Below are positions 33,474-41,697 of a stretch of DNA of 43,296 nt, one piece after another (position 1 is the stretch's first letter; each line of letters starts with the position of its first letter). The stretch covers positions 1 to 43,296 of the forward strand of contig CALWAZ010000079.1 in NCBI GenBank assembly GCA_944375725.1. The letters run 5' to 3'. Made by a program: the position numbers and the translations under genes. Source of the stretch: an uncultured Merdimonas sp. Lineage in GTDB: Bacteria; Bacillota; Clostridia; Lachnospirales; Lachnospiraceae. The notes beneath the pieces were generated by a model that worked only from the letters and a program-made list of their open reading frames with translations, made no database searches and had not been told where the DNA came from.

Positions 33474-35072
33474 TTATTTTTCCCATTTTTCGCAGAGAGC
33501 CTGTATCTGGTCCGCAAACTTGGCCAGATCCTTATTGGCCAGTCCTCTGCTCTTTTCAATCAGGCCCATCAGACGCTTTCCGCAGTCCACAAGCCTGTCA
33601 TATGCCGTAGAAGTCTTTCCTGCCTTGGATACTTTTCTGGTTCTCTCCCGGTTGCCCTCCGTGATACGGACATTGGATACCAGATCCCAGCTTTCTCCGC
33701 TGTAAGGCGCCGCTGTACTGTAGCCGTGTTCATTTCTCAGGCATTCGGCAAAGCTGTCGCAGACCTGAGCCTCCCCGTGGACGATAAAGACGCGCCGGGG
33801 TTTCGTGCGCAGGCCTTCCACCCAGTGTATCAGTCCCTGTTTATCCGCGTGGCCGCTGATGCCCGCCAGGACTTCGATATGAGCCCGGACTTCCACAGGC
33901 TCTCCGAAAAGCCGGACCTCCTTTGCTCCTTCTACCAGAGTCCGTCCCAGTGTTCCCACTGCCTGATATCCCACAAATAATACGGTGCATTCCGGCCTCC
34001 AGAGATTATGCTTCAGATGGTGGCGGATACGTCCGGCCTCACACATGCCGGAAGCCGATATGATGACCTTGGGCTCATCCTCAAAATTGATCGCCTTGGA
34101 CTCATCGCTGGTAATAGACAGCCGCAGTCCGGGAAAACTGATGGGATTGACTCCCGATTTTACAAGAGCCAGCGTTTCCTCATCAAAGCATTCATACATG
34201 TTTTTATTGAATACCGTAGTGGCCTGTACCGCCAGCGGACTGTCCACATATACCTTGAAGCCGTTGTGCCCGCTTACCAGTCCTTTATTTTTGATCTCCC
34301 GGAGAAAATACAGCATTTCCTGGGTACGGCCTACCGCAAAGGAAGGAATCACCACATTGCCGCCCCGGTCAAAGGTCTCCTGCAGAATTCTGGTGAGAGT
34401 ACCGATGTAATCGGGCCTTTCTCCATGGCTCCGGTCCCCGTAGGTAGACTCCATAATCACGTAGTCGGCCATGTCTACCGTAAGGGGATCCTTAAGAATA
34501 GGCTGGTGTACATTTCCAATATCGCCGGAGAACAGAAGCTTGGTCTCCTCCTGGCCTTCCTTCAGCCAGATTTCAATACAGGCGGAACCGAGCAGGTGCC
34601 CCACGTCTGTGAAACGGATCTCCACTCCGTCCGTAATCTGAATCCGCTCTCCGTAGGGGCAGCCGCAGAAAAGCCTCATGACCCCGTCCGCGTCTTCCAT
34701 GGTATACAAAGGCACATATTCCGGTTTGCCCGATCTCTTTGCCTTCCGGTTTCTCCACTCTGCCTCGAACATCTGGATATGCGCGCTGTCTCGAAGCATA
34801 ATATCGCATAAATCCCAGGTGGCATAGGTGGTAAAAATGGAACCGCGGAATCCCCTTTTATAGAGCAGGGGGAGCAGTCCCGAATGATCAATGTGCGCGT
34901 GTGTCAGAAAAACATAATCGATACGGGCAGCGTCCACAGGAATCTCCTGATTCTCATAGATGTCGGGGCCCTGCTCCATGCCGCAGTCTACCAGCATGAT
35001 TTTTCCGCAGGCTTCCAGCATGTGACAGCTTCCCGTGACCTCATGGGCCGCGCCAAGAAACGTCAGCTTCAT
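33474..35072 (-). CDS. MBL-fold / beta-CASP RNA-processing exonuclease-like protein
   Basis: The 532-residue protein has the metallo-beta-lactamase motif HAHIDHSG, then ESTYGDR, the beta-CASP segment with ISASGMCEAGR (motif B region), and the RMMBL ISGHADKQGLIHWV with VHGEAQVCDSF, as in Ysh1/CPSF73-like YmdB-type bacterial RNA nucleases. A C-terminal extension of about 80 residues (after 455) is helical and not obviously assignable. Such enzymes cut or trim RNA; the target here is not known. TTGTTT-N17-TATAAT serves as promoter. First gene of a three-gene operon. Confidence 0.88.
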   Translation of the reverse strand: MKLTFLGAAHEVTGSCHMLEACGKIMLVDCGMEQGPDIYENQEIPVDAARIDYVFLTHAHIDHSGLLPLLYKRGFRGSIFTTYATWDLCDIMLRDSAHIQMFEAEWRNRKAKRSGKPEYVPLYTMEDADGVMRLFCGCPYGERIQITDGVEIRFTDVGHLLGSACIEIWLKEGQEETKLLFSGDIGNVHQPILKDPLTVDMADYVIMESTYGDRSHGERPDYIGTLTRILQETFDRGGNVVIPSFAVGRTQEMLYFLREIKNKGLVSGHNGFKVYVDSPLAVQATTVFNKNMYECFDEETLALVKSGVNPISFPGLRLSITSDESKAINFEDEPKVIISASGMCEAGRIRHHLKHNLWRPECTVLFVGYQAVGTLGRTLVEGAKEVRLFGEPVEVRAHIEVLAGISGHADKQGLIHWVEGLRTKPRRVFIVHGEAQVCDSFAECLRNEHGYSTAAPYSGESWDLVSNVRITEGNRERTRKVSKAGKTSTAYDRLVDCGKRLMGLIEKSRGLANKDLAKFADQIQALCEKWEK

Positions 35073-35138
35073 AGTCTCATCTCCTTATGAATATTCTGTC
35101 TGCCGTCAGGCCGGCATCGCCTCTCAATCGTTATCAAT

Positions 35139-35167
35139 ATTATACCGTCTGGTAAGGTAAAAAACAA
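35139..35167 (-). promoter_or_regulatory. Promoter of the MBL-amidase-nitroreductase operon
   Basis: On the minus strand TTGTTT (35162-35167) and a perfect TATAAT (35139-35144) are 17 bases apart. It diverges from the CNNM promoter 30 bases away. Confidence 0.65.
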
Positions 35168-35193
35168 CAAATTCAAGAAAAATTAAAAAATTC

Positions 35194-35222
35194 TTGAGCA
35201 GCAGGAAAATCTGTGATAAAAT
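35194..35222 (+). promoter_or_regulatory. Promoter of the CNNM/CBS protein gene
   Basis: TTGAGC (35194-35199) and TAAAAT (35217-35222), 17-base spacer. A 7-base inverted repeat TCAAGAA / TTCTTGA (35173-35197) overlaps the -35 and could be an operator. Confidence 0.65.
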
Positions 35223-35269
35223 TGGAAGCGTTATATATATTTTCTTTTATAGTAGGAGGTTTTATTTCT

Positions 35270-36616
35270 ATGGATTCTGACCCTGACAATTTATGGCTGC
35301 AGCTGTTATTGCTTGTATTTCTGACGGCATTGAACGCATTTTTTGCCGGCGCGGAGATGGCGCTTGTGTCCGCCAGCCCCAGCAAGTTGTCGCAAAAAGC
35401 CGAGGAGGGCAACAAAAAGGCTGCCCAGGTCCTGGAGCTTTTAAAAGAACCCTCACGTTTTCTTTCTACGATACAGATCGTGATTACATTGGCAGGATTT
35501 TTCAACAGTGCTTCTGCCGCTACCGGTATTTCCAGAAGACTGGAAGCTGTATTGGTGAACTTACATATCCCCAACAGCGACACCCTGTCCGTAGTTGTGA
35601 TCACTCTGATTCTTTCCTATTTTACCCTGGTATTAGGAGAGCTGGTGCCAAAGCGTATCGCTCAGCAGAAGGCGGAATCCTTCAGCATGTTTGTAGTAGG
35701 CCCGATTCGGGTTTTTTCAAAAATCACATCGCCGTTCGTAAAACTGCTTTCTGTATCTACCGGACTGGTGCTTCGTCTGGTGGGAATGCATGATGAGGTA
35801 TCGGAAGAGAAAGTATCGGAAGCAGAGATCCGCGCCCTGATCGAAAATGGCGTGGAGTCCGGTTTGTTTGACGAATATGAATCGGAGATGCTTGACTCTG
35901 TATTTGAGTTTGACGATATTCTGGCAAGGGAAGTCATGACTTCCCGTACGGATGTCTATGCCATCGATGTGGACGAACCGCTCTCTTCCTATCTGGATGA
36001 GATGCTGGCTACACGTCATTCCAGAATTCCGGTATACGAGGAAGATATTGATAATATTATCGGTATTCTGTATATGAAAGATTTTATTCTGGAGGCAAGG
36101 CGCTGCGGTTTTGAGCATGTGGATATTCGTTCTCTGCTCCATAAGCCATATTTTGTACTGGAAAGCAAAAATATTGACGAACTGTTCAAGGAGCTTCAGG
36201 ACTCCCATCAGTATATTGCCGTACTGATAGACGAATACGGCGGATTCTCCGGAATCGTAACCATCGAAGACCTGGTGGAAGAGGTTATGGGTCCCATCGA
36301 TGACACAGGAGATGACGATGATGAACCGAAGATTGAGGAGATCGACGATCATACCTGGCTGCTCAAAGGTCTGGTAACTATCAACGATCTGAATGATGAA
36401 CTGGATACCGAACTGGAATCTGAAAGCCACGATACCATATCGGGACTTCTTCTGGATGAGCTTGGATACATTCCGGAAGAGAATGATCTTCAGACTGTAG
36501 AGCTCGACGGACTCCGTTTCGAGATACAGAAGATTCAGGACAAGCGGATCGAGCAGATTCTGGTAACAAAGCTTCCAGAAGAGGACAGCTCCGAGGAAGA
36601 AAAGAAAGATGCCTGA
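35270..36616 (+). CDS. CNNM/HlyC-CorC-type membrane protein with CBS pair
   Basis: The 448-residue protein has an N-terminal DUF21 membrane domain of four helices (first about 8-28, LWLQLLLLVFLTALNAFFAGA), a central CBS pair (about 200-320, with MTSRTDVYAIDVDE and DEYGGFSGIVTIEDLVEEVMG), and a C-terminal CorC_HlyC domain, followed by an acidic tail. These proteins are linked to Mg or Co efflux and Mg homeostasis; 'hemolysin' labels for the family are historical. The ATG at 35270 is ten bases after AGGAGG; a GTG at 35213 lies upstream of that site and is rejected. Confidence 0.9.
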   Translation: MDSDPDNLWLQLLLLVFLTALNAFFAGAEMALVSASPSKLSQKAEEGNKKAAQVLELLKEPSRFLSTIQIVITLAGFFNSASAATGISRRLEAVLVNLHIPNSDTLSVVVITLILSYFTLVLGELVPKRIAQQKAESFSMFVVGPIRVFSKITSPFVKLLSVSTGLVLRLVGMHDEVSEEKVSEAEIRALIENGVESGLFDEYESEMLDSVFEFDDILAREVMTSRTDVYAIDVDEPLSSYLDEMLATRHSRIPVYEEDIDNIIGILYMKDFILEARRCGFEHVDIRSLLHKPYFVLESKNIDELFKELQDSHQYIAVLIDEYGGFSGIVTIEDLVEEVMGPIDDTGDDDDEPKIEEIDDHTWLLKGLVTINDLNDELDTELESESHDTISGLLLDELGYIPEENDLQTVELDGLRFEIQKIQDKRIEQILVTKLPEEDSSEEEKKDA

Positions 36617-36664
36617 GTCCGGCTGACCGGAAGACACACATAAAAACCAGATAACAAAAATCAA

Positions 36665-36717
36665 ATACCGCCTGATATCTGTCCGGCCGGGCGGCCGGAT
36701 AAGGTATCAGGCGGTAT
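36665..36717. terminator. Hairpin terminator between CNNM gene and nfo
   Basis: ATACCGCCTGATA (36665-36677) pairs with TATCAGGCGGTAT (36705-36717), and inside CCGGCC with GGCCGG. It lies between convergent genes; on the minus strand ATTTGATTTTTG follows, on the plus strand a T-rich tract comes later. Confidence 0.7.
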
Positions 36718-36770
36718 CTGCGTCTCTGTTCTATTCTACTCTCTTCTGTTCTCTCTTTTTTTCTACCCTT

Positions 36771-37616
36771 TTATTCTTTTTTGGTTTCCCCATATGCTTC
36801 TCTCAGCATGGAAATCTCTTTCATCCAGCCTGCGTCGTCATTGGGGGTCTCAAGAATAAAGGGCAGTTCCCGAAGCGCGGGGTGATGGATGATCCGCACA
36901 AAGGCCTCCCACCCAATCTGTCCCTCTCCTATCCGGGCATGACGGTCCTTGTGACTTCCCAATCCATTCATGCTGTCGTTGATGTGGATGGCTTTCAGGC
37001 GCTTCAGACCTATGACCCGGTCAAATTCCTCAACCACTTCTTCCAGCCGGTTTACGATATCATAGCCGCCATCCCAGACATGGCAGGTATCCAGGCAGAC
37101 GCCCATTTTTTCTGAAAGGCGGACCTTATCCAGGATCGCGCGCAGCTCTTCAAAGTTTCTTCCTATCTCGCTGCCCTTTCCGGCCATGGTCTCCAGCAGA
37201 ACCGTGGTCGTCATTTCCTCATACAGACACTCATTCAGAAGATCCGCAATCTGCCTGATTCCCGTCTCCACTCCCTGCCCCACATGGCTTCCGGGATGAA
37301 AATTATAATAATTTCCCGGGGTATATTCCATTCGGGCCAGATCTTCTGAAAATGCCTCATGAGCGAAACGCCGTACTTCCGCTTTGTCCGAGCAGGCATT
37401 CAGCGTATAGGGCGCATGAGCGACGATCTTTCCATACCCTTTTTCTTTCCATAAGGCCAGAAACTTTCCTACATCAGATTCTGAGACAGCTTTGGCGCTT
37501 CCTCCCCGGGGATTGCGGGTGAAAAAGGCAAAGGTGCTGGCCCCCAGCTTCAGCGCCTGCTTTCCCATTGCCTCATACCCTTTGGCCGATGAAATGTGAC
37601 TTCCTATCTTCATCAT
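36771..37616 (-). CDS. nfo: Endonuclease IV (AP endonuclease)
   Basis: Endonuclease IV cuts DNA at abasic sites in base-excision repair. The 281-residue protein has the TIM barrel metal ligands in the expected motifs: IVAHAPY, NFHPGSHVG, VLLETMAG, CLDTCHVWDGG, AIHINDSM, HKDRHARIGEG and ILETP. It begins KIGSHISSAKG, as family members do. The ATG at 37616 overlaps the stop of the preceding gene as ATGA; a second ATG three bases on is equally possible. Fourth gene of an operon of ATGA-linked genes. Confidence 0.95.
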   Translation of the reverse strand: MMKIGSHISSAKGYEAMGKQALKLGASTFAFFTRNPRGGSAKAVSESDVGKFLALWKEKGYGKIVAHAPYTLNACSDKAEVRRFAHEAFSEDLARMEYTPGNYYNFHPGSHVGQGVETGIRQIADLLNECLYEEMTTTVLLETMAGKGSEIGRNFEELRAILDKVRLSEKMGVCLDTCHVWDGGYDIVNRLEEVVEEFDRVIGLKRLKAIHINDSMNGLGSHKDRHARIGEGQIGWEAFVRIIHHPALRELPFILETPNDDAGWMKEISMLREAYGETKKE

Positions 37617-38644
37617 AACGCCAGCTCCTTCAGCGTGACGCTCACCCAGCCGCTGCCGTATTCTTCGCTTTCATAATTAAAACCGGCTTCCAGTCCTACC
37701 GGAGAGTAAAAGTAAAAGCTCTGGTCCGGATCGTTCAGGATAGAAAGAAACGCTTCATCGCTGAGATTGTCCAGATAAGCAACTGCGCCATTCTGTGTCT
37801 GATTCTGGGATCGGAAACGCATCACCAGCTCCTCGTCCACTGTTATCATTTCCCCGGGTTCTAACAGTTCTCCGGTCTCCAGATCAAAAGTCAGAGCCGA
37901 TACACGCGGAAGCGTCCCCTGATCTCCATAAAGACTGTGCTGAAATACAATGCTTATCATCTCCTCATCCATGTAGGTGACATAGCCCAGGGTGGAAGTT
38001 CCTCCGGAATACTCCTGATAACTGTCTCTGTATTCCAGAGCCGCCTGTGTAATTTTTCTGTTTACCGCGCTGTAATCCCCGTCCCCATCCAGCAGCGGGT
38101 AGGTGGAATAATAGGTGCAGTAGTCCTCTTCATCGTCCGGCGTAATGGAATCCACAATCCAGGAGATTCCATAGCTCAGATCTGTCCTCGTGGAATCTAC
38201 AATCTCTCTGTAATAGGGATCATCCTCATCCGGAACATAGTACCCGGAATCATAGCCATAATCGTCGTAGTAATCATCGTCATAGTAGCCGCCGTCATAA
38301 TAACCGTTGTCCCAGGAGCTTTCCGAATTTACTGTTTTCCCTATGGAACTGAAGAAAAAGGCAGCGGCAAGGATCAGCAGAATCAGAAGGAAGCCTGCGC
38401 CGGTGACTGCAAGAGCAATCATCAGCCCCCTTTCCCTGTGCTTCTTCTGCCGCGGCTGCATAGCCGGCGCACTCTGATAAGGCTGCCGCTGAGACTGTCC
38501 ATAAGCTTCTGCCGTCCGGGAGCTGTCCTGCGTCTGAGAACCGCCAGCCGCTCTGCGGTCCGTATAGCCGCAGCTTCTGCATACGCCATTCTGCATCAGA
38601 GCCCCGCATCGGGGACAAAATCCGAAATCCTTATTTTCGCTCAT
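37613..38644 (-). CDS. Zinc-ribbon membrane protein with Tyr/Asp-rich linker and DUF3298-like domain
   Basis: The 343-residue protein starts with a zinc ribbon (Cys10, Cys13, Cys22, Cys25), then a Gln/Pro-rich linker, one membrane helix (about 73-99), a Tyr/Asp-rich segment (111-145, about half Tyr or Asp) and an outward domain of about 190 residues resembling DUF3298/DUF4163 (RsiV-like, TYPLLDG then a VSALTFDLETGEL strand). No enzymatic motif is evident. It may anchor or sense at the cell surface; function unknown. Linked to its neighbours by ATGA overlaps on both sides. Confidence 0.75.
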   Translation of the reverse strand: MSENKDFGFCPRCGALMQNGVCRSCGYTDRRAAGGSQTQDSSRTAEAYGQSQRQPYQSAPAMQPRQKKHRERGLMIALAVTGAGFLLILLILAAAFFFSSIGKTVNSESSWDNGYYDGGYYDDDYYDDYGYDSGYYVPDEDDPYYREIVDSTRTDLSYGISWIVDSITPDDEEDYCTYYSTYPLLDGDGDYSAVNRKITQAALEYRDSYQEYSGGTSTLGYVTYMDEEMISIVFQHSLYGDQGTLPRVSALTFDLETGELLEPGEMITVDEELVMRFRSQNQTQNGAVAYLDNLSDEAFLSILNDPDQSFYFYSPVGLEAGFNYESEEYGSGWVSVTLKELAL

Positions 38645-39231
38645 GCCTCTCCTCCTGTAAGTTCATCAAGATTTTTTCCGTATGCGTCTATAAAATACTC
38701 CAGAAAAAGCTCTGTCTCCGGAAGCTTCATACTCCGGATATGGTTCAGAGCCATCTCTCTGGCACTGATAAACTCCCGGTTTCCCGCCTGCTCCTCTTCA
38801 ATACATTTGATGTAGGCAGACAGCTTGTCCGCCGCCTTCACCAGTTTCCAGAGATAGGCGTCTTCTTCCTTTTTTTCAAATATCTCAAGATAGGCATCCT
38901 GCATACGTTCCGGAAGCATGGACAGCAGCGTCCGGGAAGCCTGATGCTCGATATCTTTATAACTATCCTTGATCCGGGAATTATAGTATTTTACCGGTGT
39001 AGGCATATCACCTGTAATGATCTCGGTGGCATCGTGGTACATGCCGAATACCGCCGCTTTCTGAGCGTCCAGCTCTTTTCCCAGGCAGGTGTTCCCGATC
39101 ACCGCCAGGGCATGGGCGATCATGGAGACCTCCAGACTGTGCTCGCTTAAGTTTTCCTGCCGGGAATTGCGCATCAGAGCCCAGCGGTCAATGTATTTCA
39201 TCCGGGACATCATTGCAAAAAAGCTGTTCAT
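38641..39231 (-). CDS. YfbR-like 5'-deoxynucleotidase (HD domain)
   Basis: YfbR removes 5'-phosphate from deoxyribonucleoside monophosphates. The 196-residue protein has the YfbR pattern: MKYIDRWALMRNSRQENLSEHS (with the first His in SEHS), AVFGMYHDATEIITGDMPTP with the catalytic HD, and later KAADKLSAYIKCIEEE. Helical throughout, no signal peptide. It overlaps both neighbours by four bases, in a cluster that also contains a repair nuclease. Confidence 0.9.
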   Translation of the reverse strand: MNSFFAMMSRMKYIDRWALMRNSRQENLSEHSLEVSMIAHALAVIGNTCLGKELDAQKAAVFGMYHDATEIITGDMPTPVKYYNSRIKDSYKDIEHQASRTLLSMLPERMQDAYLEIFEKKEEDAYLWKLVKAADKLSAYIKCIEEEQAGNREFISAREMALNHIRSMKLPETELFLEYFIDAYGKNLDELTGGEA

Positions 39232-39977
39232 AATCCGCCTCCTTCTCCGCCGGAGAAGCCGTCTTTTTTCCCTTTCTTCTTTTCTGAAGCTTTCTTTTCC
39301 GTAATCAGGCAGATATTACTGACCAGAAAACTGCTGTACTTTTTGACGTATTTTTCAAATTCCTGCCAGGAAATATAGTATTCTTTTCCCCAGGAAGAGA
39401 TCTGCAGATAGCCGTTCTCCAGTCCTGTCACCACCACAAAATGAGCCTTTACCTCGGCGGCGGGAAAATACAGTCCGTTCTCCTGACGATACAGACAGAG
39501 CTTGTGTTTTCTCCAGAACGGAATATTCTGGCCCACAGCCAGAAGAACCGGCAGATCCCTGGCCAGGCTTTCTTCTATACGTGAATACAGCTTTTCATGG
39601 CTGATACACCATCGGGCCCGAAAATCCATCTTATAATGGCGGAAGTAGCGGTTCATGGCGTGGGGAACCAGAAATCCCGGCACCCCAAAGCCCGGAATAA
39701 TGCCCAGATATCTTCTGCGTATTTTCCGCAGGTAACGCTCATACCTGGGGTATGACAGATTTCCGTCTTCTCTCAAAATTCCATACTGCAGATCGGTACT
39801 GCAGGAAAGGCGGTGGATTCCCATATACAAAAGCACATCCCCCATGGCGACCACCCCGCAGCCATATTTCTGCATCGTGCGGGAACTGCACCAGGTCTGG
39901 CTTCCGCCATATGAGAGTCCGTTCTGTGTCTTGACGGAAAAATAGGGATACCGCAGGCAGCAGCGCTTCATTTCCAT
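39228..39977 (-). CDS. C39-like cysteine-protease-fold protein
   Basis: The 249-residue protein has the papain-like C39_2 pattern: Cys40 in QKYGCGVVAMGD, His179 in KAHFVVVTGLENG, and a following ISSWGKEYYISW loop. The order Cys-His with the GWxxG-like SWG motif suggests a cysteine peptidase or its relative. No signal peptide or membrane helix is visible, and a basic Gly/Lys-rich tail ends the protein. GAGGA lies seven bases upstream of the ATG. First gene of the operon that leads to nfo. The substrate is unknown. Confidence 0.72.
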   Translation of the reverse strand: MEMKRCCLRYPYFSVKTQNGLSYGGSQTWCSSRTMQKYGCGVVAMGDVLLYMGIHRLSCSTDLQYGILREDGNLSYPRYERYLRKIRRRYLGIIPGFGVPGFLVPHAMNRYFRHYKMDFRARWCISHEKLYSRIEESLARDLPVLLAVGQNIPFWRKHKLCLYRQENGLYFPAAEVKAHFVVVTGLENGYLQISSWGKEYYISWQEFEKYVKKYSSFLVSNICLITEKKASEKKKGKKDGFSGGEGGGL

Positions 39978-40059
39978 ATACGTGTCCTCGTTTCTCTTCA
40001 GCGTCAGCGGTCAGGACGGCAGGTCCGGCACACTGACCCCGGCTTTTCTTCAGAATTTT

Positions 40060-40088
40060 ATTATAACATAATCCATTCCGGCTGTCAC
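40060..40088 (-). promoter_or_regulatory. Promoter of the C39-YfbR-zinc-ribbon-nfo operon
   Basis: On the minus strand GTGACA (40083-40088) and a perfect TATAAT (40060-40065) are 17 bases apart. The leader is about 75 bases. Confidence 0.75.
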
Positions 40089-40090
40089 CT

Positions 40091-40126
40091 GAAAAGGCCG
40101 GGCTCCGGCTGTCCGGCTCCCGGCCT
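40091..40126 (-). terminator. miaB terminator
   Basis: AGGCCGGG (40119-40126 read on minus) pairs with CCCGGCCT, with an inner CCGG-CCGG helix, followed by TTTC. It lies 20 bases past the miaB stop and next to the -35 of the following operon. Confidence 0.65.
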
Positions 40127-40146
40127 GGAATATATAAAAGATTGAT

Positions 40147-41586
40147 TTAAGATGACGTTATCACGGTCCCCATATAATAAAAGCCCTTACATTCCTCCAG
40201 CCGTACGGTAAGGTACTCTCCGATCCGGGAAGCGTCTCCCGGAAAATGGACCAGAAGATTATTGCTCATTCTTCCGGTCAGGTAACCGGGCTTATGATCA
40301 TTTACCTCCTCCGCCAGTACCTCCTGCACAGTTCCGGCAAACCGGGCAGTCTGCTCTTTTGCCTGTTCCTGCACCAGGGCCAGCAGCCGGTCAAACCGGT
40401 CCTTTGTCACCTCCGGCGGCACCTGATCCTCCATGGCTGCTGCCGGAGTCCCGGTTCTCTTGGAATAGATAAAGGTGTAGGCATTGTCATAGCGCACCTG
40501 GCGCACCACATCCAGCGTATCCAGAAAATCCTCCTCTGTCTCTCCCGGAAAACCCACGATGATATCTGTGGTCAGAGAAATATCCGGAATTTCTCTTCGG
40601 ATCTTTCCTGCAAGTTCCAGATACTGCTCCTTGGTATACCGCCGGTTCATGGCCTTCAGAATCCGGGTGCTTCCCGACTGCAGAGGCAGATGCAGGTGGC
40701 GGCAGATTTTCTTTGAAGCTTTCATGACTTCAATCAGCTCGTCTGAGAGATCCTTCGGGTGAGAGGTCATGAACCGAATCCGGCGGATTCCCTCGATCTC
40801 TTCCACTTTTTTCAGAAGCTCCGCAAAGGAGAGGGGTTCCTCCAGAGTCTTCCCGTAGGAATTCACATTCTGGCCAAGCAGCATGATTTCTGTCACGCCG
40901 TCCGCCGCCAGGGTTCGGATTTCCTTTAGAATGTCCTCCGGTCTCCGGCTTCGTTCCCGACCGCGTACATAGGGAACGATACAGTAGCTGCAGAAATTAT
41001 TGCAGCCAAACATGATATTGACTCCGGATTTAAAGGAGTATTTCCGCTCCACGGGCAGATCCTCCACGATCTGATCGGTTCCCTTCCAGATATCTATGAT
41101 CTGTCCTCCGCATTCCAGACTCTCAGCCAGAAGCTCTGCGAATTTGAAAATATTGTGGGTGCCGAAGATCAGATCCACAAAACGGTAGCTTTTTCTCAGC
41201 TTCTCAATGACCTCCGGTTCCTGCATCATACAGCCGCAGAGCGCGATGCGAAGGCCCGGCCGTTCCTTTTTCCGGTGTTTTAAAAGCCCAAGATGACCGT
41301 ACACTTTCAGGTTGGCGTTTTCCCGGACCGTGCAGGTATTGTAAATTATAAAATCAGCTGTCTCCTCCTCTGCCGGCTGATAGCCCGCCTGCTCCAGAAT
41401 TCCGGCAAGCTTCTCGGAGTCCCGGGCATTCATCTGGCAGCCGAAGGTCGTCACGCAGAAAGTCAGCGGGCGGCCAAGCCTCCTGCTTTCCTCCTGCACC
41501 TTCCGTCTGCATACCTCTATAAAATAGTACTGGCGCTCCGGCTCCGCGGCCGGAGCCAGAGCCTGAATTTCCGCGTAATTGCTCAT
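40147..41586 (-). CDS. miaB: tRNA-2-methylthio-N6-dimethylallyladenosine synthase
   Basis: MiaB adds the methylthio group at C2 of i6A37 of tRNA by radical-SAM chemistry. The 479-residue protein has the auxiliary cluster cysteines in FGCQMNARDSEK, YNTCTVRENA and ALCGCMMQ; the radical-SAM CNNFCSYCIVPYVRG (CxxxCxxC); LTTDIIVGFPGET; and a C-terminal TRAM domain. The start at 41586 follows GAGGAAAGAGAC and is preferred to an ATG at 41637 that lies close to the predicted transcription start. Its promoter is TTGCAG-N17-TACTAT. Confidence 0.95.
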   Translation of the reverse strand: MSNYAEIQALAPAAEPERQYYFIEVCRRKVQEESRRLGRPLTFCVTTFGCQMNARDSEKLAGILEQAGYQPAEEETADFIIYNTCTVRENANLKVYGHLGLLKHRKKERPGLRIALCGCMMQEPEVIEKLRKSYRFVDLIFGTHNIFKFAELLAESLECGGQIIDIWKGTDQIVEDLPVERKYSFKSGVNIMFGCNNFCSYCIVPYVRGRERSRRPEDILKEIRTLAADGVTEIMLLGQNVNSYGKTLEEPLSFAELLKKVEEIEGIRRIRFMTSHPKDLSDELIEVMKASKKICRHLHLPLQSGSTRILKAMNRRYTKEQYLELAGKIRREIPDISLTTDIIVGFPGETEEDFLDTLDVVRQVRYDNAYTFIYSKRTGTPAAAMEDQVPPEVTKDRFDRLLALVQEQAKEQTARFAGTVQEVLAEEVNDHKPGYLTGRMSNNLLVHFPGDASRIGEYLTVRLEECKGFYYMGTVITSS

Positions 41587-41651
41587 GTCTCTTTCCTCAT
41601 ACTTTCCAATATCACGCCCCGCAGATCCGCCGGGCATAGAACTCTTCTGTC

Positions 41652-41680
41652 ATAGTAACTGATTCCGCAGCTTCCTGCAA
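41652..41680 (-). promoter_or_regulatory. miaB promoter (TTGCAG-N17-TACTAT)
   Basis: On the minus strand TTGCAG (41675-41680) and TACTAT (41652-41657), spacer of 17. Leader of about 58 bases. Confidence 0.6.
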
Positions 41681-41697
41681 GTATTTTCAGGCCAGAT

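Noticed and set aside
35213..35269. GTG start giving 19 extra residues on the CNNM protein
   Set aside because: It lies upstream of the AGGAGG and within the predicted promoter -10 region.
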